A DNA stretch of 64,000 nt from Acanthaster planci (GCF_001949145.1 NW_019091375.1:2165443-2229442); one strand, 5' to 3'. Positions 12,709-24,847 are shown, counted from the first letter of the stretch. Numbers and translations are program-made. The notes: a model not told the origin generated them from the sequence alone.

Positions 12709-14480
12709 CAGGGTGTTTCTGAAAAAGGTAATCCAACTTTAAGGAGTTAACATGACCATACTACATACCTTTCTGCAAGGGTCAAGGTATCACATTAAAG
12801 TAGAGATTAAGAGCGTTAAAATGACCCGAAGGTTTCTTGTCCAGGGCCATGCATGATTGATCACCATCACCCAGAATTTAGGGTGCAAAAATGTGGTTGG
12901 TTCACTTTCATGTAAAACAAAATCAACACAAATTGTCATTCAATGAAAGGTTAGGCCTATTTATTAAGTTATCACACATTTATCAACAGGTTTCAACATT
13001 CCAGACATCTAGCAGCCGATTTCCAAATCCTCTCACTGGCCAACACCTTCCGCCGCCGCATAATATGGAAGAGCTGCCTCTCTCTAAACAAAGTCCACAT
13101 CGACCGTCGCTTGTCTCCAATTGATACTCTGACAGTATCCGCATTTGCTCTCAAAATATCCACCTCCCTCCGAATCCAGTCTCTTAAATCTTGCATGTTT
13201 ATTGTGGTGGCGTGCTGTAACACGATTCTTCAGGTAGCCCTACAAGAAGAAGTCGCAAGGTGTGAAGTCAGGTGACCAGGGGCCTTCAATGGGAAGGTTC
13301 ACAGCAACCACACGCTGATTAAAAAGTTCTCTGAGAAGTTTTAGGACAGCAATGAGACAATGGGCCGGGGCCTCATCTTGGGCCCACCAAACATAGCGGG
13401 GCAGTCCATTTCGCTAGCACTGGAAATGCATCTCCATCTGGGGAACAACCTTCTACTGGATCATCCGCAGAAGCGCCTGTGACCATTCACAAATTTTGCT
13501 TCGAAGAAGAAAAGTCCAATGAGTACTCCACTGCCGCATATTCCAATCCAGACTGTCACTTTTTCCGTGCTCATTCTCTGCTCGAAGTTGAATTCTGGCG
13601 GTTGCTTAGCTGGGGCGTACTGGTGGACGACCTTGTGGGTGTTGACATCCCCATTCATTGCGAAACCAGCTTAATCACCAATCACGAAATTGCGTAGGAA
13701 TCTGGGATCTCTGCAACAGCGCTCCAGGAGCCACTCACAGAACTGTTGTCTTCTTGCCAAATCAACAGGCAGAAGCTCATGTCGAATGTGGATGAAAATG
13801 GATGGCAATGCAGGTCCAGACTAGTAATTCGGTTTGAAAGAGGCTTGGTTCAACCAACGCCATTCCGTCTTGCACTTGTCTCTCATGGATGGTCAACCAG
13901 CTGCCGTCTCGCTGCATCGATGCTTACTACAGATCTTCTTGTCCTCCGCCGTCCGGAGTGAATTCAGTTCCTGTTTAAGCTGGTTCCATGTGTTTCACAC
14001 ATTTTAACATTGGCCTGGATTGTTTTCTTTGCTGGTGGGTCTCTGTCTCTGAATGCTTCTCAAAAGCATTCGGTGTGGCTTGCAAACTTTTAGTTTCTTG
14101 AAATGTCTTTACCTCAAAAATTCCCTATTCAGTGGTTAGCTGCACCTTCGTGGTAACAAGCTTGTTTGATGGCCAGATTGGACATGCCAGGCCTTTTAAA
14201 TAAACCCCATTGCATAACAGGCAAGACATTATCACAATCAAGGTGTGGCAGTTGGTCATGTGAAATGCGACGAGGCTGAATAAATGAACCTGTGCAGCTT
14301 TGGTGCCATGATTTCAACCCATTGGTATTCACCTAGGCAATATCATGATTAGGCAAGTAAGGTGTCATTTGATAGCTCTTCTCTTCAATTTTATTGCTAT
14401 GGCCCTCAAAATGCTGTATGGGATGCCACACAGGTATATTAACCTTTGGAAGTTGGATTACCTTTTTTTTAAACACCCTG
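12709..14480. mobile_element. Mariner-like DNA transposon with 30-bp inverted ends
   Basis: The ends are inverted repeats: 12709-12738 begins CAGGGTGTTT and ends GGTAATCCAACT, and 14451-14480 is its complement with 27 of 30 matches. TA precedes the left end as expected for Tc1/mariner targets; the right side has CA, possibly a mutated TA. The 1.77-kb body holds a broken transposase on the minus strand. The element lies between the anchor exon and the DUF3431 last exons. Confidence 0.85.
12993..14130 (-). pseudogene. Degenerate mariner-like transposase
   Basis: Reading the minus strand across frames recovers the family order. A helix-turn-helix region includes DRDPPAKKTIQANVK and THGTSLNRN (~13970-14080). 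RRQQFCEWLLERC (~13730) follows. The first catalytic region reads FVIGD*AGFAMNG (~13665), with a stop just after the Asp. KVTVWIGICGSG and LFFFEAKFVNG come next (13490-13590). The second Asp is in WWAQDEAPAH (~13380), and the third in SPDFTPCDFF followed by a stop (~13245). The three acidic positions are of the mariner DDD type. At least three stops and several frameshifts show it is dead, but the inverted ends would still be usable by an active relative. Confidence 0.8.
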
Positions 14481-15775
14481 CAAAATAGATTTTACGCCAC
14501 AGCATAATTTGGCTAGCTTTCCTCCAAATGTTTTGCAATAGACGAAAAACATGTATAAACAAAAAATTCTTGGAAGTTAATGCAGTATTTCAGAAATTGC
14601 CACGCAGTTTACAGCACAGAATAGGCCTATGTCTTTGCCTTATTTTGCGCTTTCACAGAAAAGCGCAAGGGAACAGAGCTGGTGCCTATATGCAGGCGCC
14701 CTCAGGCCCAAAGTCATGTGCTAAAACGATTCTGCTCTCTGCTTCAACATTAGCGCCTTAAGGCTTAAGACCAAATTCACACCACGCAAAGGTACAGTGA
14801 AATGTCGAGTCCCATCGCTCAAACCGTGCGTTCGATTACTTCCCCTTGCGCTTACTTCGTGCATCAGCAATTGTGTTTTAACACCCACGTGACATCGTTT
14901 GCTTACCAATAAAAGGCAAAAACTCGACGGTAACGAGTTGACGCCATTATGAATACATGTAATTTCAAAATTATCACATGTAGGACCAGATTATCCAACA
15001 GGCACTGAAGGTACTGCGTTTATTGGCTGCCAAAATTGGGGACATTCGAACATTTTCAGGGTCAAGGAAACTGCACCACAGATCGTCCTATACGCCCTCT
15101 GTGTGTCAGGAAATCTTTGTGTATTTGGAAAATCGGTATGCGTCCATCTGCTTTCATTACACATTTCTGTTTAAAAATGTAGCGATTTTTTTTTGAATTC
15201 TGGAAGAAATCTGCTCATTCAAAGTATTTCATCAATGAACCTGATGTCGCTGGATATACTCTATACGCGAACATACAATAATACCTAAAGTGTCCCAGTT
15301 GAATCTTTAAGAGCCATTTGGCGGGTCTGTGCACATTGCTTCAAACTTCGTTAGCAAATATAAAATGCGAAATGTGAGATAGATGCGGTGCCTTGTGTGG
15401 CGTATGGGGCTTGCAAACAGAGTGCCTACGGCACTCTTGAACTTGCCCGGATCACATACTTACCCGAATGGGCTCTAATTTGAAGTACGTGCACATTGTA
15501 AGAAAGACCACAAAGGAAGTGGTCGTTTGTACGCCGGCGCTTTTGGCTAATGTAATCCATGTTGTTGTGTTCAGCCATGGTGAGCCGGATCGAAAGAGGC
15601 TGTACGCGCGCATACTTCTGTATTTCGAAACGAGTCAAACGCACGGGTAAGTAAGGGAGAATCGAACGCACTCGAGGCGTCCTACTGTAATTTATTCATT
15701 ATATGTTTCCCGACGCAGAATTTCCAGTGGCTGCACTTTATCACTTTGATTCTGTGCTTGTGTTTGTGCTTACAG
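14481..15775. other. Non-coding stretch before first DUF3431 last exon
   Basis: No repeat or coding exon supported. An open frame at 15468-15650 followed by a consensus donor (CACGG|GTAAGT) was considered and rejected because its phase does not fit. The final 30 bases are pyrimidine- and GT-rich and end in TTACAG, the acceptor of the exon at 15776. Confidence 0.5.
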
Positions 15776-16584
15776 CTGCACACCCTCCACCCCTACCTGC
15801 AGAGACCAGAAAAGCCAGAGAGCGGCAGCTCCTCGACAGGAGTCCGAATTTAGCGAACGCTTCTCTGGTAAGCCCCCCGGCAGCTGGTTCCTCCAAAGAA
15901 ACCGCCTCCCAAACAAGCTCCATTGGTCCGCAGAAACAAGTCTCTCCACCTGGTCGAGCGAGTCTCGAATACGAGGTTGTCGTGTCTCACTACAACGAGC
16001 CGCTCGATTGGTTGAAGCCGTGCGCAGAGCAAGCAGGTCACGTGTACCATAAAGGATCAGACAGGGGTCCACCCTTCGACATGTACAAGTGGGAAAGGTT
16101 ACCCAACGTGGGCCGAGAAGCCCACACCTATTTGTACCACATTTTGCAAAATTACGACAGCCTCGCTGAAGTGACCGTTTTTCTACAAGGGCATGGGAGC
16201 CAACCGCATATTACCTGGTGCTTTGCCGATCCCGCAGAATTCGTTGCCATGGCCAAGAAAAACATCTTCTGCAAAAAGCACGGTTCCTACGGCAACTGGG
16301 GCCGAATAAACCACTTTGGCAAATGGCTGAAGGACCTAAAGGCGGGGAGCATGCGGCGGGCCAAGTCCACCGTGGGCGAATTCTACACCGCCTTGTTTGG
16401 TACCCGACCTCCAAGAGCAGTTCCCGCCTGTTATGCGGGATGCTTCTCAGCCTCCAGAGCAAATCTCCAACGGCATCCCAAGACCTTCTACCAAAAAGCT
16501 CTTTCTTTTGTGAATGACCATAGCAATCCAGAAGAGGGTCACTACTTTGAGAGGCTCTGGGCTGCCATAATAAATATGCACTAA
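15776..16584 (+). CDS. DUF3431 protein, last exon, paralog 1
   Basis: Starts at a TTACAG acceptor in phase 1 and runs to a TAA stop. Joined to the anchor exon it gives a 315-residue protein. Residues ~47-110 are a Pro/Ser-rich stem with one N-glycosylation sequon (NAS). The DUF3431 domain (~110-313) starts EYEVVVSHYNEPLDWL (SHYNEP at 117-122). It continues with HVYHKG, PPFDMYKWERLPNVGREAHT, TVFLQGHG, INHFGKWL, GEFYTALFG, AGCFSAS and HYFERLWAAIIN. The biochemical activity of DUF3431 is unknown to me; type II topology with a luminal stem and domain resembles Golgi glycan-modifying enzymes, which is inference only. The frame stays open upstream to 15703, so an unspliced start there is formally possible, but the same acceptor phase in all three copies argues for splicing. 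A poly(A) signal follows at 16883. Confidence 0.93.
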
Positions 16585-16882
16585 TTACCAGCTGTGTGGT
16601 ACTTTAAAAAAGCAAAACTGACGAAGTGACATCTGGCACTCAAGAGCGGAACTATAAAGTCCTTGAATTATCATTATTCATTGTTTGAGGATACACACAT
16701 TTTTGTGCCTTAGATTTTTATGTTTGTTCGTATGCTGTGTATATATTCTTGTTGCATTGCATTCGCTGTTCTCGGGCGCTTTTGTTTCCGTGCCGAATGA
16801 AACAAAAGTAAGTGAAGAGGGAAAAATAACATTTGGAACAGTTTGTTCCGTATTATTTGTTGCTGTATATTGAGGATGTAGA

Positions 16883-16888
16883 AATAAA
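16883..16888 (+). promoter_or_regulatory. Poly(A) signal AATAAA
   Basis: Canonical hexamer 299 bases after the stop of DUF3431 paralog 1. If used, this paralog ends in its own 3' end rather than reading on to the next copy. Confidence 0.55.
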
Positions 16889-19515
16889 AATGAACATAGT
16901 GAGTTCCAGAGACATGCAGTATTGGCTCTTTTGGCACACCCATGACTATTAAGGTAGCCTAAACCGGATTTGCGTATAGTACGCAGGATAACACGACATA
17001 TTCGTGTACTCACCTTTTTTAGTTTGTTTCTGCATTCAGTTGGGGACCCTGAACAATAGAGGACAATAAGGTCCCCGATTGACAGAGGGTCCCTGATTGA
17101 CAACTGTGTACAAAACATATGGGTGGTCTTCTAAAAAAGTTAAAGTACAAACAAAAGAGGAACAAAAGGGGGTTCCCAGTAGCAGGCAAATACACACTTG
17201 TGTGGTCGTTTTTACCCAAATAGGCACGGACGTCTATAATAAAATCTGGACTCGCAATGCCCTTAATCAGCTTATAGAGATGATTGAATCCACTCGCGGC
17301 CATTTTACCGGGCTGAATACAAAGCTTTCCTGGCAATGCCCGCCTTTGTTCTTCCTGACGTCAATAGAAGGGAGCCAACCCACGCATTTGTATTCGGCTC
17401 GGTAAAATGGCCGCTGGTTGGCTCCTCTTTCATACAGAGGCGTTGCAAGCCCAGGTTTTTTATATACGTCCGTGTATCTAAGGTCCTACAGCAACAAACA
17501 TGAAGAATGTTCTCTTCCTACTTTCTATCTTTTTTACTTTACTTTGTTTAACTGATTTTGAGAGCACCGCCCCTCTGGAATTGCACCCCAGTCCTCAACA
17601 CGTTGTATAGTAAAACCATACCCGTCTATAACAACTGATTTGGAACTATAATGTAAGTATTGGTAATGATATTGGACCGATTCCACTGTTTTGTGTGTAT
17701 ATATTTGTAAGTGTTGTTTGTGTGTATATTTTGGGTAAAATGCAAGTATTGTGTAGATGCTCATCATGCATCAACGGGTTTTATTTCCAATTTATTGAAG
17801 CAATACATTGGTGACGGTCTTTCATTTACATGTTGCCATCTGTTTCTGACTGACTTGCTACCAGCAACTTGTCTTCTGGAATTTAGCATGATAATGCTCG
17901 GCGCGTGCACTGTTGGCACGTAATCAGAAAGCAGCACCGTGGAACAGCCATTGACGTTTTCGTGGCGTAGCGGAACGGTCATGCTGGAGCAAATTTCACA
18001 AAGTGCCATCGAAGATAGCCTAAATTACCAAAGACAATATCAACTGGGCGTTTAAAGATTGGGTCATACTCGGTGCGAACGCGAAATTGTGACTTCAGAT
18101 CAAATATTCGTCACAGCGAATTTGCAAACGTTGACCACATTTCACCTCGATAGAAATTTTGCTGCATTTTTTAATGTCAAATTCTCTTCGTTTTCGCATT
18201 CGCTTGTACAGTCATTTGTAAAAGTTTAGGACCACCCAATACAAAATGCAAAACCTAAAGAGAAACCAAACTTAAACCAATCAATCATGGCAACTACATC
18301 TCCGTAATTTGAAATATGTTAAGAGTCTAATATTAAGTGTGCCTTCCTTATTCCTGATCACGCAGACTGGCTTTTTTTTTACTCATGCTGCCTCACAGAC
18401 AAAATGCCATTCAAGACCTACCTTTGCCAAAAAAATTCTTTCAAATTCGTATATAGCACTACACTGATTTTATGCACCACTGTAAAAACATGTGGTGTAA
18501 TCATTCAATGAGACAATGTAATGCAAGCCCAGTGACAGAAATACCAATAAAATTCCAGTTGGTCTTAAACCTTTGCAAATGCTGTATATACTAATAGCCG
18601 ATCTTCGGTCCTTGCGAATATTTCACTGCAGGTGAATCAACCGTTGGCTTAGTCTTACTCTAAACGTGTGAGCGTATGCCTTGAAGTCGAAAAGCACAAG
18701 AGGAAGACATGAATCTGGATCATAATAAACGTATCTGTGTTTGCTTTTTAATAGTATTTACAAAGAAACGTGACCACAAATTTTTTATTTACATGTGTTA
18801 ATTCCTTAGATATGTCATCCATTTTGAACTCATTAGTGTATTCGTTACCAATTTTGTCACAAGTTGTGACTTTGCAGATTTGGAAAGGCTCAAAAGTCCC
18901 ATGTTCAGTAATCTGCAGAGATATTTTGTAATGGATAAAGTTTAATAAACTCTCTTCCTTGAGAAAAGGAAGTAAAACATGTTACTTCTTTGTTGTGGCG
19001 CTTTCTCTCCAGAGTAGAATTTCACCAGCCGGCTCTTCCTCCTCGATGTGCACAAAACAAGGGAAAACAATCGAACAATGACAGCTCTTTCGAAATTATC
19101 TGTTATCATTCTCAACAGTATCTTACCGATCACGAGAGCCCCATGTTGATGCAAAATGGCAGAACGAGGATTCACCCGGCAACCAACGAGCAAACTCAAG
19201 GAGTAATCCCGTCCTGCCGAGGCCTACCGCGAACCCGAACGATAATTTCTCTAGAGGTAAGAAGGGATACGTGGCTTGCAGCCTTTTAATTGACGAAATC
19301 CTACGTAAACAGAGACGTGTTGTCATTCCATGCAGGCATAAAATAAAGCAGAGACACGGATGGGAAAAACAGTTTTTCTCGTTTTCCAACTGATAAGAAT
19401 TTCGTGCACCAGTTGTGGTTTTCCGATTGGTTTAAGAAGTACTTCATTAAGCATGCCGTGAGAGTTAAAAGCCGTGAGAACCCTTCCACCTTTTGTCTCG
19501 TATCGTTATCAACAG
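16889..19515. other. Interval between DUF3431 paralogs 1 and 2
   Basis: I looked for a second anchor exon (ATG, hydrophobic run, phase-1 donor) and found none. A fold-back element lies at 17225-17474. An open frame at 18990-19289 with a donor-like GAG|GTAAGA was rejected on phase. The interval ends in TATCAACAG, the acceptor of the next copy. Confidence 0.5.
17225..17474. repeat. Fold-back element (~250 bp)
   Basis: Long imperfect inverted repeat. The outermost CACGGACGT (17225-17233) pairs with ACGTCCGTG (17466-17474). The strongest arms, 17296-17323 and 17387-17414, match at 26 of 28 positions (GCGGCCATTTTACCG). An inner GGAGCCAACC / GGTTGGCTCC pair nests inside. No open frame. Probably a non-autonomous fold-back or MITE copy. 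Confidence 0.75.
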
Positions 19516-20366
19516 ACACTCAGCGCTCACGAGCGTCCGATGTTGCCGTAAAAAAGAGCAAAAGAAAGGCAGAAAAGGTGAAGTCGGTCCACTTTCTACA
19601 GGACGTCACAACCTATCTCGACGAATTGGAGCCTAATGCGAATCGGTATGTAGGTGATGCTTCTCCCGAATACATTCACTCTGGGAAATCAAAACTCCAT
19701 CCTGCCAATCCTCGAGGAAGCACAGTGAAAACACGCCGGCAGCCTTCAGAGTACGAGATTGTGGTGTCTCACTACAACGAGCCACTTGATTGGTTGAAAC
19801 CGTACGCTGAACAAGCGGGTCACGTGTACCATAAAGGATTGGACAAAGGTCCACCTTTCGACATGTACAAGTGGGAAAAGTTACCCAACGTGGGCCGGGA
19901 AGCCCATACCTATCTTCACCACATCATAGAAAATTACTACAGTCTCGCCGACGTGACCGTTTTCCTGCAAGGCCATGGGCCCAGCCTGGACCAAACCTGG
20001 TGTTTCGCTGATCCCATGGAGTTCGTCTCGAAAGCCAAGAAGAATATTTTCTGCAAAAGGCAGGGCAGTTTCTCCGGCTGGGATCGCATCAACCACTTCG
20101 GCAAGTGGCTGAAGGCCTTGGGCTCTGGGGAAATGCGTCCTGCTGACTTGACCGTGAGCGAATTCTACACCGCCTTGTTTGGTTCCCAACCTCCCCTGGC
20201 AGTGCCCAGGTGTTTTGCCGGTTGCTTCTCTGCTACCAGGGAGAATCTTCAACGGCACCCGCTGAAATTTTACCAGAGGGCCATTTCATTCGTAAATAAT
20301 CACAGCAATCCGGAAGAGGCCCACTACTTCGAACGACTTTGGGCTGCCATCATCAACGTGAAGTGA
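19516..20366 (+). CDS. DUF3431 protein, last exon, paralog 2
   Basis: Phase-1 acceptor (TATCAACAG) and TGA stop. Spliced to the anchor exon it gives 329 residues. The stem (~47-125) is longer and much more basic than in paralog 1 (KKSKRKAEKVK) and shares no clear sequence with it, while the domain is closely similar: SHYNEP at 131-136, PPFDMYKWEKLPNVGREAHT, VTVFLQGHG, INHFGKWL, SEFYTALFG, AGCFSATRENL, HYFERLWAAIIN. Conservation is confined to the DUF3431 part, as expected if the domain is under selection and the stem is a spacer. No frameshift or stop. The nearest AATAAA is at 21108. Confidence 0.93.
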
Positions 20367-21107
20367 TCCATCCCACGATCGTTGCTATTAAAAGCTTCGA
20401 GCTACAGAAAGGTTTTCGTCAAGACTTTTGCCGTTAAATTAATGCATCATTTTCAAATCAAACAAAACTTTTGACACACTCTAAAAGGTCGACAGTTGGG
20501 TATCTTTTGGGTAAATAATTGGCAGAATTTGAACGTGTTTCAATATATTGATTCATTGAATATCTAAGGGAGGATTTGGATATAAGTAAAGTTGCCAGTT
20601 TATACTTTCGTATGATTACAACTTGTTTTTACAAGGCGGGCACCATAGAGAGCCATATCTTGTGCAAGAAACTGTTACTAACTATGATCATGTAAAACAA
20701 GAACATTATTCCAAATATTAAATGGTGATAAAATTTAAACATGGAAAAAACACAACTTAACTTGACCCGGTGTCACAGTTTTCTTTCAAAAGCAGTGCAA
20801 TATTGACTTCACCCTACACATGGAAATTTAAACAGTATTAAACAAACGTGCAGGCTTTTATTTCCATTCAGTGGCAAGAAAAGGGGTAAAATACAGTTCA
20901 ACCTGTTTTTGTGACGCTGTGAATTGAGAAGTTGTCGCTGGTCACTTCTCTGTTCATTTGAACTACACGGAGTACCAAGGGTGTATTTTTGGGGATGATG
21001 ATATTGGGGAAAAATGATTTTCTAACTATCTTTATCTTTTACCTACCCGTCAGCCTGTAAAAAAAGTGTGCAGTACCATTTCTAAAGCGTCGGTGTGTTC
21101 ATTTGGA

Positions 21108-21113
21108 AATAAA
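21108..21113 (+). promoter_or_regulatory. Possible poly(A) signal AATAAA
   Basis: First canonical hexamer seen after paralog 2, about 740 bases past its stop, so it is only a candidate. Confidence 0.3.
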
Positions 21114-23237
21114 TGCCTTGTTAGTCAACTTAGTAGTAGATAAGCAGAAATTTAAGTACATGAAGGTCGAAGTTTTAAAAGTAACATGCACATTGAAAGG
21201 CAATTCCTTGAACTTTTTGACTTGATTGAGAAGCAGTAGTCCTTGGTTTTGATAACGTCACGCTTTGTTAATGTTTACGCTTCCCACCTGACTCCTATTG
21301 GAAAGCATGCGTTGAAGCCAGGGGTTACGCCATTCATTCTATCACATTGAAAAGGTGAACTTACTCGTTGGAACCAAACTCTCTGTAGATTTCTATACAT
21401 TTTTGGATAATTTATGCTGTTCCTAGATGAGTACAGGCGGAGATTATTTTAACAATTATGGCAGATACATGTATTTATTACGTTCACTTCAATATATTTA
21501 TTATAATACTTTTATAAGTTGGCATAATTTTACGGCATTCATCAATGGTATAAAGCTATTTGATATATTTTTATCACATTTAATAATTATTGTTACAATT
21601 AATTCACTTCTTGCCGGTTTGTGAAATACAAGTATTCTTCCTTTAAGTTTTAATGGACATATCGATTTTTCTAAACGTGCCGCTCCGATTGCCAAGGAAA
21701 GAGTAAAGACGTGGCCTTGAATGATTGCAAATACGTAGGAAACAGCTGAAAGTTTCGAGTTGCAGTTCTTGAAGCTGGTATCGGACATTCCTCCATAGAC
21801 CCATCCAGAAAGTTACGACCCAACGCCTTTCGGGTCATATTTAACGTGCGTGCACGCGTTTATAGCGCGTGGCTGGCACCTGCATGCATGGCACCGGGGG
21901 AAGGGGGACGTAAATTGTCGGCGAGTCTGGATACCAGACCAGATGATTCTGACGTCGAAACAAGGATCCGGTATCACCCACTGTCCACAATACCCAAACC
22001 AGAGGAATTCCTCCATTTTCCGAATATAGCCGAAATATTCCGAACATGTCCTATCGACATTCTGATAGCATTTGTCGATGTTTGGATATTTATGGCCATG
22101 TATGTACGCATATACATTTCTTTTGCTTTTTGCCCACATGCAACACAATGTTGTTCCCTTTCTAAGGTTTTTTTTTTAGTTTTACATGTTTTCGAAGTGA
22201 CCGCCAACATTAACAGCCTGCATGTACATCTAAAAATAGGATCTCGACCCTTGTGTCCGTTGACATGTTGCGCCATGATCTATTTATATCCGTGGGTGAT
22301 ATCTGATCTAGGATTTTATCAAGAGTCGTCAGGGAACCTTTAATCAGGGAACCAGATTAATTATCTACTTGCGCAGAGGTTGGTGCTTGCTGGATCTGTC
22401 TTTTGCCAAGTGGGGATTTGTGTACTTTTCAGGTTTCCAAACTGCACCATTGTGTTTAATGGTAACAATTATTGAGGCTCACAAATGAGTTTGAAGCGTC
22501 TTGGGGGAGAATTACAAACCTGATTATTGAAACTGAAACCATCCTGTGGCTTATATTGATTGAACATTTGCAGTGACGATGCAGGTTTTATTATAATTAA
22601 TAACTAAAAGGTGACATGTTTATGTTTGATGTTTATTACGGAAGTTCTAAGAGGAATCTTGAATTTGGAGTTTAGACATTGGTTGAGGAAATTGCAGATA
22701 CGGCTAACTGTCTGTGTATTCTTGCTGCCGTTGAAAGACTGTAGTTGAAAAAAAAAGAGGGCAAAACGGGCCCTACATGCACAGAATGAGACCTTGGGTT
22801 TATAAATTTGGACATAATAAACAACAAGAAGCATTGTTTTAAAGTACCTCCAGCGCTGTGGACTTAATATGCTATCACCGGTGGTAGACCTATAAGGATA
22901 GATTTTGGGCGACGCTTGAATGCCAAAGTGAATACGCCACGCGCACAATGATGTCTTAAGGCATTAGTCTGAGAACCAGTGCGCAAACCAATTTTCGCAC
23001 GAAGTCCATTTGTTTGCACTGCACTTTCTGGTGCACAGACGCCACTCTTCGCACTGTATACGCCTAATGGTTTCTCGACAACCGTATCGTTTTTCACATT
23101 ACAAATGGAAATTAATGCGTCATACTCGCCCAAGCCAGTGCGCGCATGCGCATACGAAAGTTTCTCGTGAGCCTGAGGTGACAGCAGGTCGTAACTTGCT
23201 CCTCATACTTGGCTTCGGCTTATGCTGAGATAACATA

Positions 23238-23533
23238 CCTTTTCTGGGTTAAATTTGAATTTAATGTGGTACACTGAGTTCTTAAATTCACATGAACATA
23301 ATTTGAATTCTTCATACTAAGGACACTGTTGGTATACCACGTGATTCGGGGTGAGCTTTTGCTTAGCTACAGAAGAGACGATTTGCAGCAATTTCGCACA
23401 CTGTTTTCAATGGATAAGAAGTGCACAAAGGAACCAGTCCATTCCAGAAATAATTGTCGCTGTGCAAAAGGCTTGGCCCGAATCAGAAGACATAGCAACA
23501 GTGTCTTTAGTCTGGAGAAATTTAAGTTGTGAG
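23238..23533. mobile_element. MITE family copy 1, truncated
   Basis: About 295 bases closely matching the copies at 25614 and 49828. Shared landmarks are the left end GTTAAATTTGAAT, then GGTACACT, GATTCGGG, CCAGTCCATTCCAGA and GTCTTTAGTCTGG. The right inverted end is missing. Confidence 0.7.
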
Positions 23534-24041
23534 AGACTTAAGCCAAATTTAAAGAAATGATTTACAGGCTCCCCTTCGGATGCACCATTGTGGTGGAAGG
23601 AAACTGCCGGTATTCCCCATTGCTATGTTATGCACATCTTATGCACTAGTCATCATATTTTAAGAAAGTTTTTCTTAAGTCACTTAATGGGACAAGGCAA
23701 GTGGACAATTTTGTCCAATAGTTGGTTGAACGAAAATAACGAAAATGTTTCCTTATGAATAAAAAATGGAAGGAATTATTATTCCTATTATTATTATCTG
23801 TCGAGTGTGCCTCTATGGATATTGGTATATGTAGAGTGTGCATGGAAACATTCCTAAACCATCTTAGTAATGACTAGGTTTCGCATTTGGCTTGAGGAGA
23901 GATGGTGCACACGTTGTGAGTATCAATTTTCCGTGGAGTTACTAGTTGGGGGAGTTTCGACAACTCCTACAGTGTTCTGGGTGCCACACGTACCCGTCAG
24001 GCATATTGACAGTTTCCACCATTTGCCTGTCTTTCTTACAG

Positions 24042-24847
24042 TTACGTTCCGTCAATTCAAACTGACTGACAAGAAAGCCCAGCCTGCGCCAGATCAGTCC
24101 AAGTCAAATCTGCGTCCGAGCCAAGCAAGGGCCGCCTCCATCGATGCCCCATTGCGCTCCTCCGGGGAGAAGGTTGTCGGCCGGATCCCCGTCCCGCCAA
24201 CGAAAACAAACAAGGAGCCCCGAGGGCAGCAGATGGAGTACGAGGTTGTCGTCTCCCACTACAACGAGCCACTTGATTGGCTGAGACCTTACGCCACCAA
24301 GGCCGGCCACGTGTACCACAAAGGACAACAGAGTGGTCCCCCTTTTGATATGTACAAGTGGGAAAGGCTGCCCAACGTCGGCCGAGAGTCCCACACGTAC
24401 CTTCACCACATTTTGCAAAATTATAACAGTCTCGCAGACGTAACTATTTTCGTGCAGGGGCACGGCCCAGAAAATCCCTGGTGTTTTCGCGACCCTCAGG
24501 AATTTGTCACGAACGCCAAGAACAACATCTTTTGCAGAAAGCAAGGCACCTATGGAGGGTGGGGTCGCATCAACCACTTTGGCAAGTGGCTTGCGGATTT
24601 GAACTCGGGGAGAATGCGACGGGCAAAGACGACTGTGGGCGAATTCTACACTGCCTTGTTTGGTACCCCACCCCCTCCAGCCGTGCCCAGGTGTTTGGCC
24701 GGCTGTTTTGCTGCTACTAAAGAAACCCTCCACAGGCACCCACTGAGTTTTTACCAAAAGGCTATTTCTTTTGTAAATGATCACCCGAACCCAGAAGAGG
24801 GTCATTATTTTGAAAGACTGTGGGCAACCATCGTTAATACCAAATGA
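24042..24847 (+). CDS. DUF3431 protein, last exon, paralog 3
   Basis: Phase-1 acceptor (TTTCTTACAG) and TGA stop; 314 residues when joined to the anchor exon. The stem (~47-110) is rich in Pro, Ser and Lys. The domain is intact: MEYEVVVSHYNEPLDWL (SHYNEP at 118-123), HVYHKGQQSGPPFDMYKWE, LPNVGRESHTYLHHI, VTIFVQGHG, NIFCRKQGTYGGWGRINHF, GEFYTALFG, AGCFAATKETL, HYFERLWATIVN. A two-residue gap after QGHG relative to the other copies is the main length change in the domain. No poly(A) signal was found close to the stop. Confidence 0.93.

Larger units (their letters stand above)
20367..24041. other. Interval between DUF3431 paralogs 2 and 3
   Basis: No anchor exon recognised. It contains a possible poly(A) signal for paralog 2 (21108-21113) and a truncated MITE (23238-23533). 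The overlapping open frames at 21846-22343 and 22864-23133 show no domain. It ends in TCTTTCTTACAG, a strong acceptor. Confidence 0.5.

Noticed and set aside
15468-15646. Open frame followed by a consensus donor, considered as a first exon for DUF3431 paralog 1
   Set aside because: It ends in phase 2, whereas the acceptor at 15776 needs phase 1, and it has no clear membrane anchor.
18990-19260. Open frame with GAG|GTAAGA, considered as an exon upstream of paralog 2
   Set aside because: Donor phase is 0 and the possible acceptor phase is 2; neither fits the phase-1 exon at 19516, and the peptide resembles nothing.
23870-24041. Upstream extension of the DUF3431 paralog 3 frame to an ATG at 23870
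   Set aside because: Read-through of intron sequence; the TTTCTTACAG acceptor in the same phase as the other copies marks the real exon start.
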